From: Xanthomonas citri pv. mangiferaeindicae
GTDB taxonomy: Bacteria > Pseudomonadota > Gammaproteobacteria > Xanthomonadales > Xanthomonadaceae
Length of the DNA: 64,000 nt
Assembly (NCBI GenBank): GCA_002240395.1
Contig: CP016836.1
Coordinates: 434,001 to 498,000, forward strand
Reading direction: 5' to 3'
Below the pieces are notes generated by a model. The model saw nothing but the letters and a program-made list of their open reading frames with translations, did not search any database and was not told the origin of the DNA. The position numbers and the translations under genes were made by a program. Below, one piece after another: positions 63,742 through 64,000 of the stretch; position 1 is the stretch's first letter, and every line of letters begins with the position of its first letter.

Positions 63742-64000
63742 TGAGCGCCCTGCTCGACTCCCTCGCCGCGGGCTTCGACGGCGACGCCGCGCGCCGCCCT
63801 GCACTCGATGCCGCGCTGGCGGCCGGCCTGCCCGGTCCGCGCAGCGAATCCTGGAAGTACACCTCGCTGCGCGCGCTCGAGCGCCGCGTTTTCGCCGCGC
63901 CCGGCGATACCGCGATCGACCCGACGCTGCTCGCCGGCATCCCGGCGCCGCGCCTGGTGTTCGTCAACGGCCGCCCTGCCCCCGTGCTGTCGGATCCGGG
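63741..64000 (+). CDS. sufD: Fe-S cluster assembly protein SufD, N-terminal part
   Basis: The first ~86 codons only, cut by the window edge. Start MSALLDSLAAGFDGDAARRP overlaps the sufC stop. RSESWKYTSLRALERR is the conserved SufD N-terminal motif, and APRLVFVNGRPAPVLS follows as expected. It pairs with SufB in the SufBC2D scaffold. No sufA- or sufE-like gene is inserted before it. Confidence 0.93.

Overview
The window is a 64 kb piece of a GC-rich gammaproteobacterial chromosome, most likely from the Xanthomonadaceae/Lysobacteraceae (Lysobacter or Luteimonas type). The support is gene content: a fused aspartate kinase/diaminopimelate decarboxylase, the MurD2-MurL route to D-glutamate in peptidoglycan, the petABC-sspA-sspB block, and a phoH-ybeY-corC run. 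No rRNA, tRNA, CRISPR array, prophage or insertion sequence was seen. Genes are densely packed and no gene-free stretch exceeds 300 bases.

Layout. 1-6.4 kb is an iron module: the end of a FepA-type receptor, an IroE-like siderophore esterase, a YncE-like beta-propeller, and a three-gene heme/siderophore ABC importer followed by a small membrane protein. 6.4-11.4 kb holds purEK, a Trm112-like gene, nadC, a DUF3301 gene and sspAB. 11.5-14.2 kb is the cytochrome bc1 operon. 14.3-20.6 kb has a lytic transglycosylase, miaB, and a TetR-controlled HlyD/ABC-2 export operon with a clear palindromic operator. 20.6-25.6 kb is phoH, a secreted unknown, ybeY, corC and a DUF4105 gene. 25.7-32.2 kb has a GH97 glycosidase, corA, exoD and cstA-ybdD.

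32.2-41.2 kb looks like a peptide-scavenging region: an S33-type hydrolase, a DUF819 transporter, two S9 peptidases and a POT peptide transporter. 41.2-46.0 kb has a possibly FNR-controlled pair of small genes, then a lipid A phosphoethanolamine transferase divergent from a response regulator, histidine kinase and diacylglycerol kinase. 46.1-48.7 kb has ssb, ispB and a dienelactone hydrolase. 48.7-54.7 kb is a cell-wall precursor operon (lysAC, a membrane protein, murL, murD2). 54.8-60.3 kb is mixed: phzF-like, osmC, a Lys/Ala-rich HU-like protein, a DUF533 gene, an M23 peptidase and lipoproteins. The window ends with a SET-domain methyltransferase divergent from a sufR-sufB-sufC-sufD operon.

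The most notable observations are: (i) four copies of a palindromic repeat built on the core GGGGTCAGAGTGCA, two of which bracket one hydrolase gene; (ii) single-base frameshifts at the 3' ends of sspB and murD2, both in G/C runs, which remove otherwise recognisable conserved C-termini; (iii) a SET methyltransferase about 3.3 kb from a histone H1-like HU protein; (iv) a good FNR-type site in front of two small genes, one of unknown family; and (v) strong operator-like palindromes before the tetR and sufR genes.
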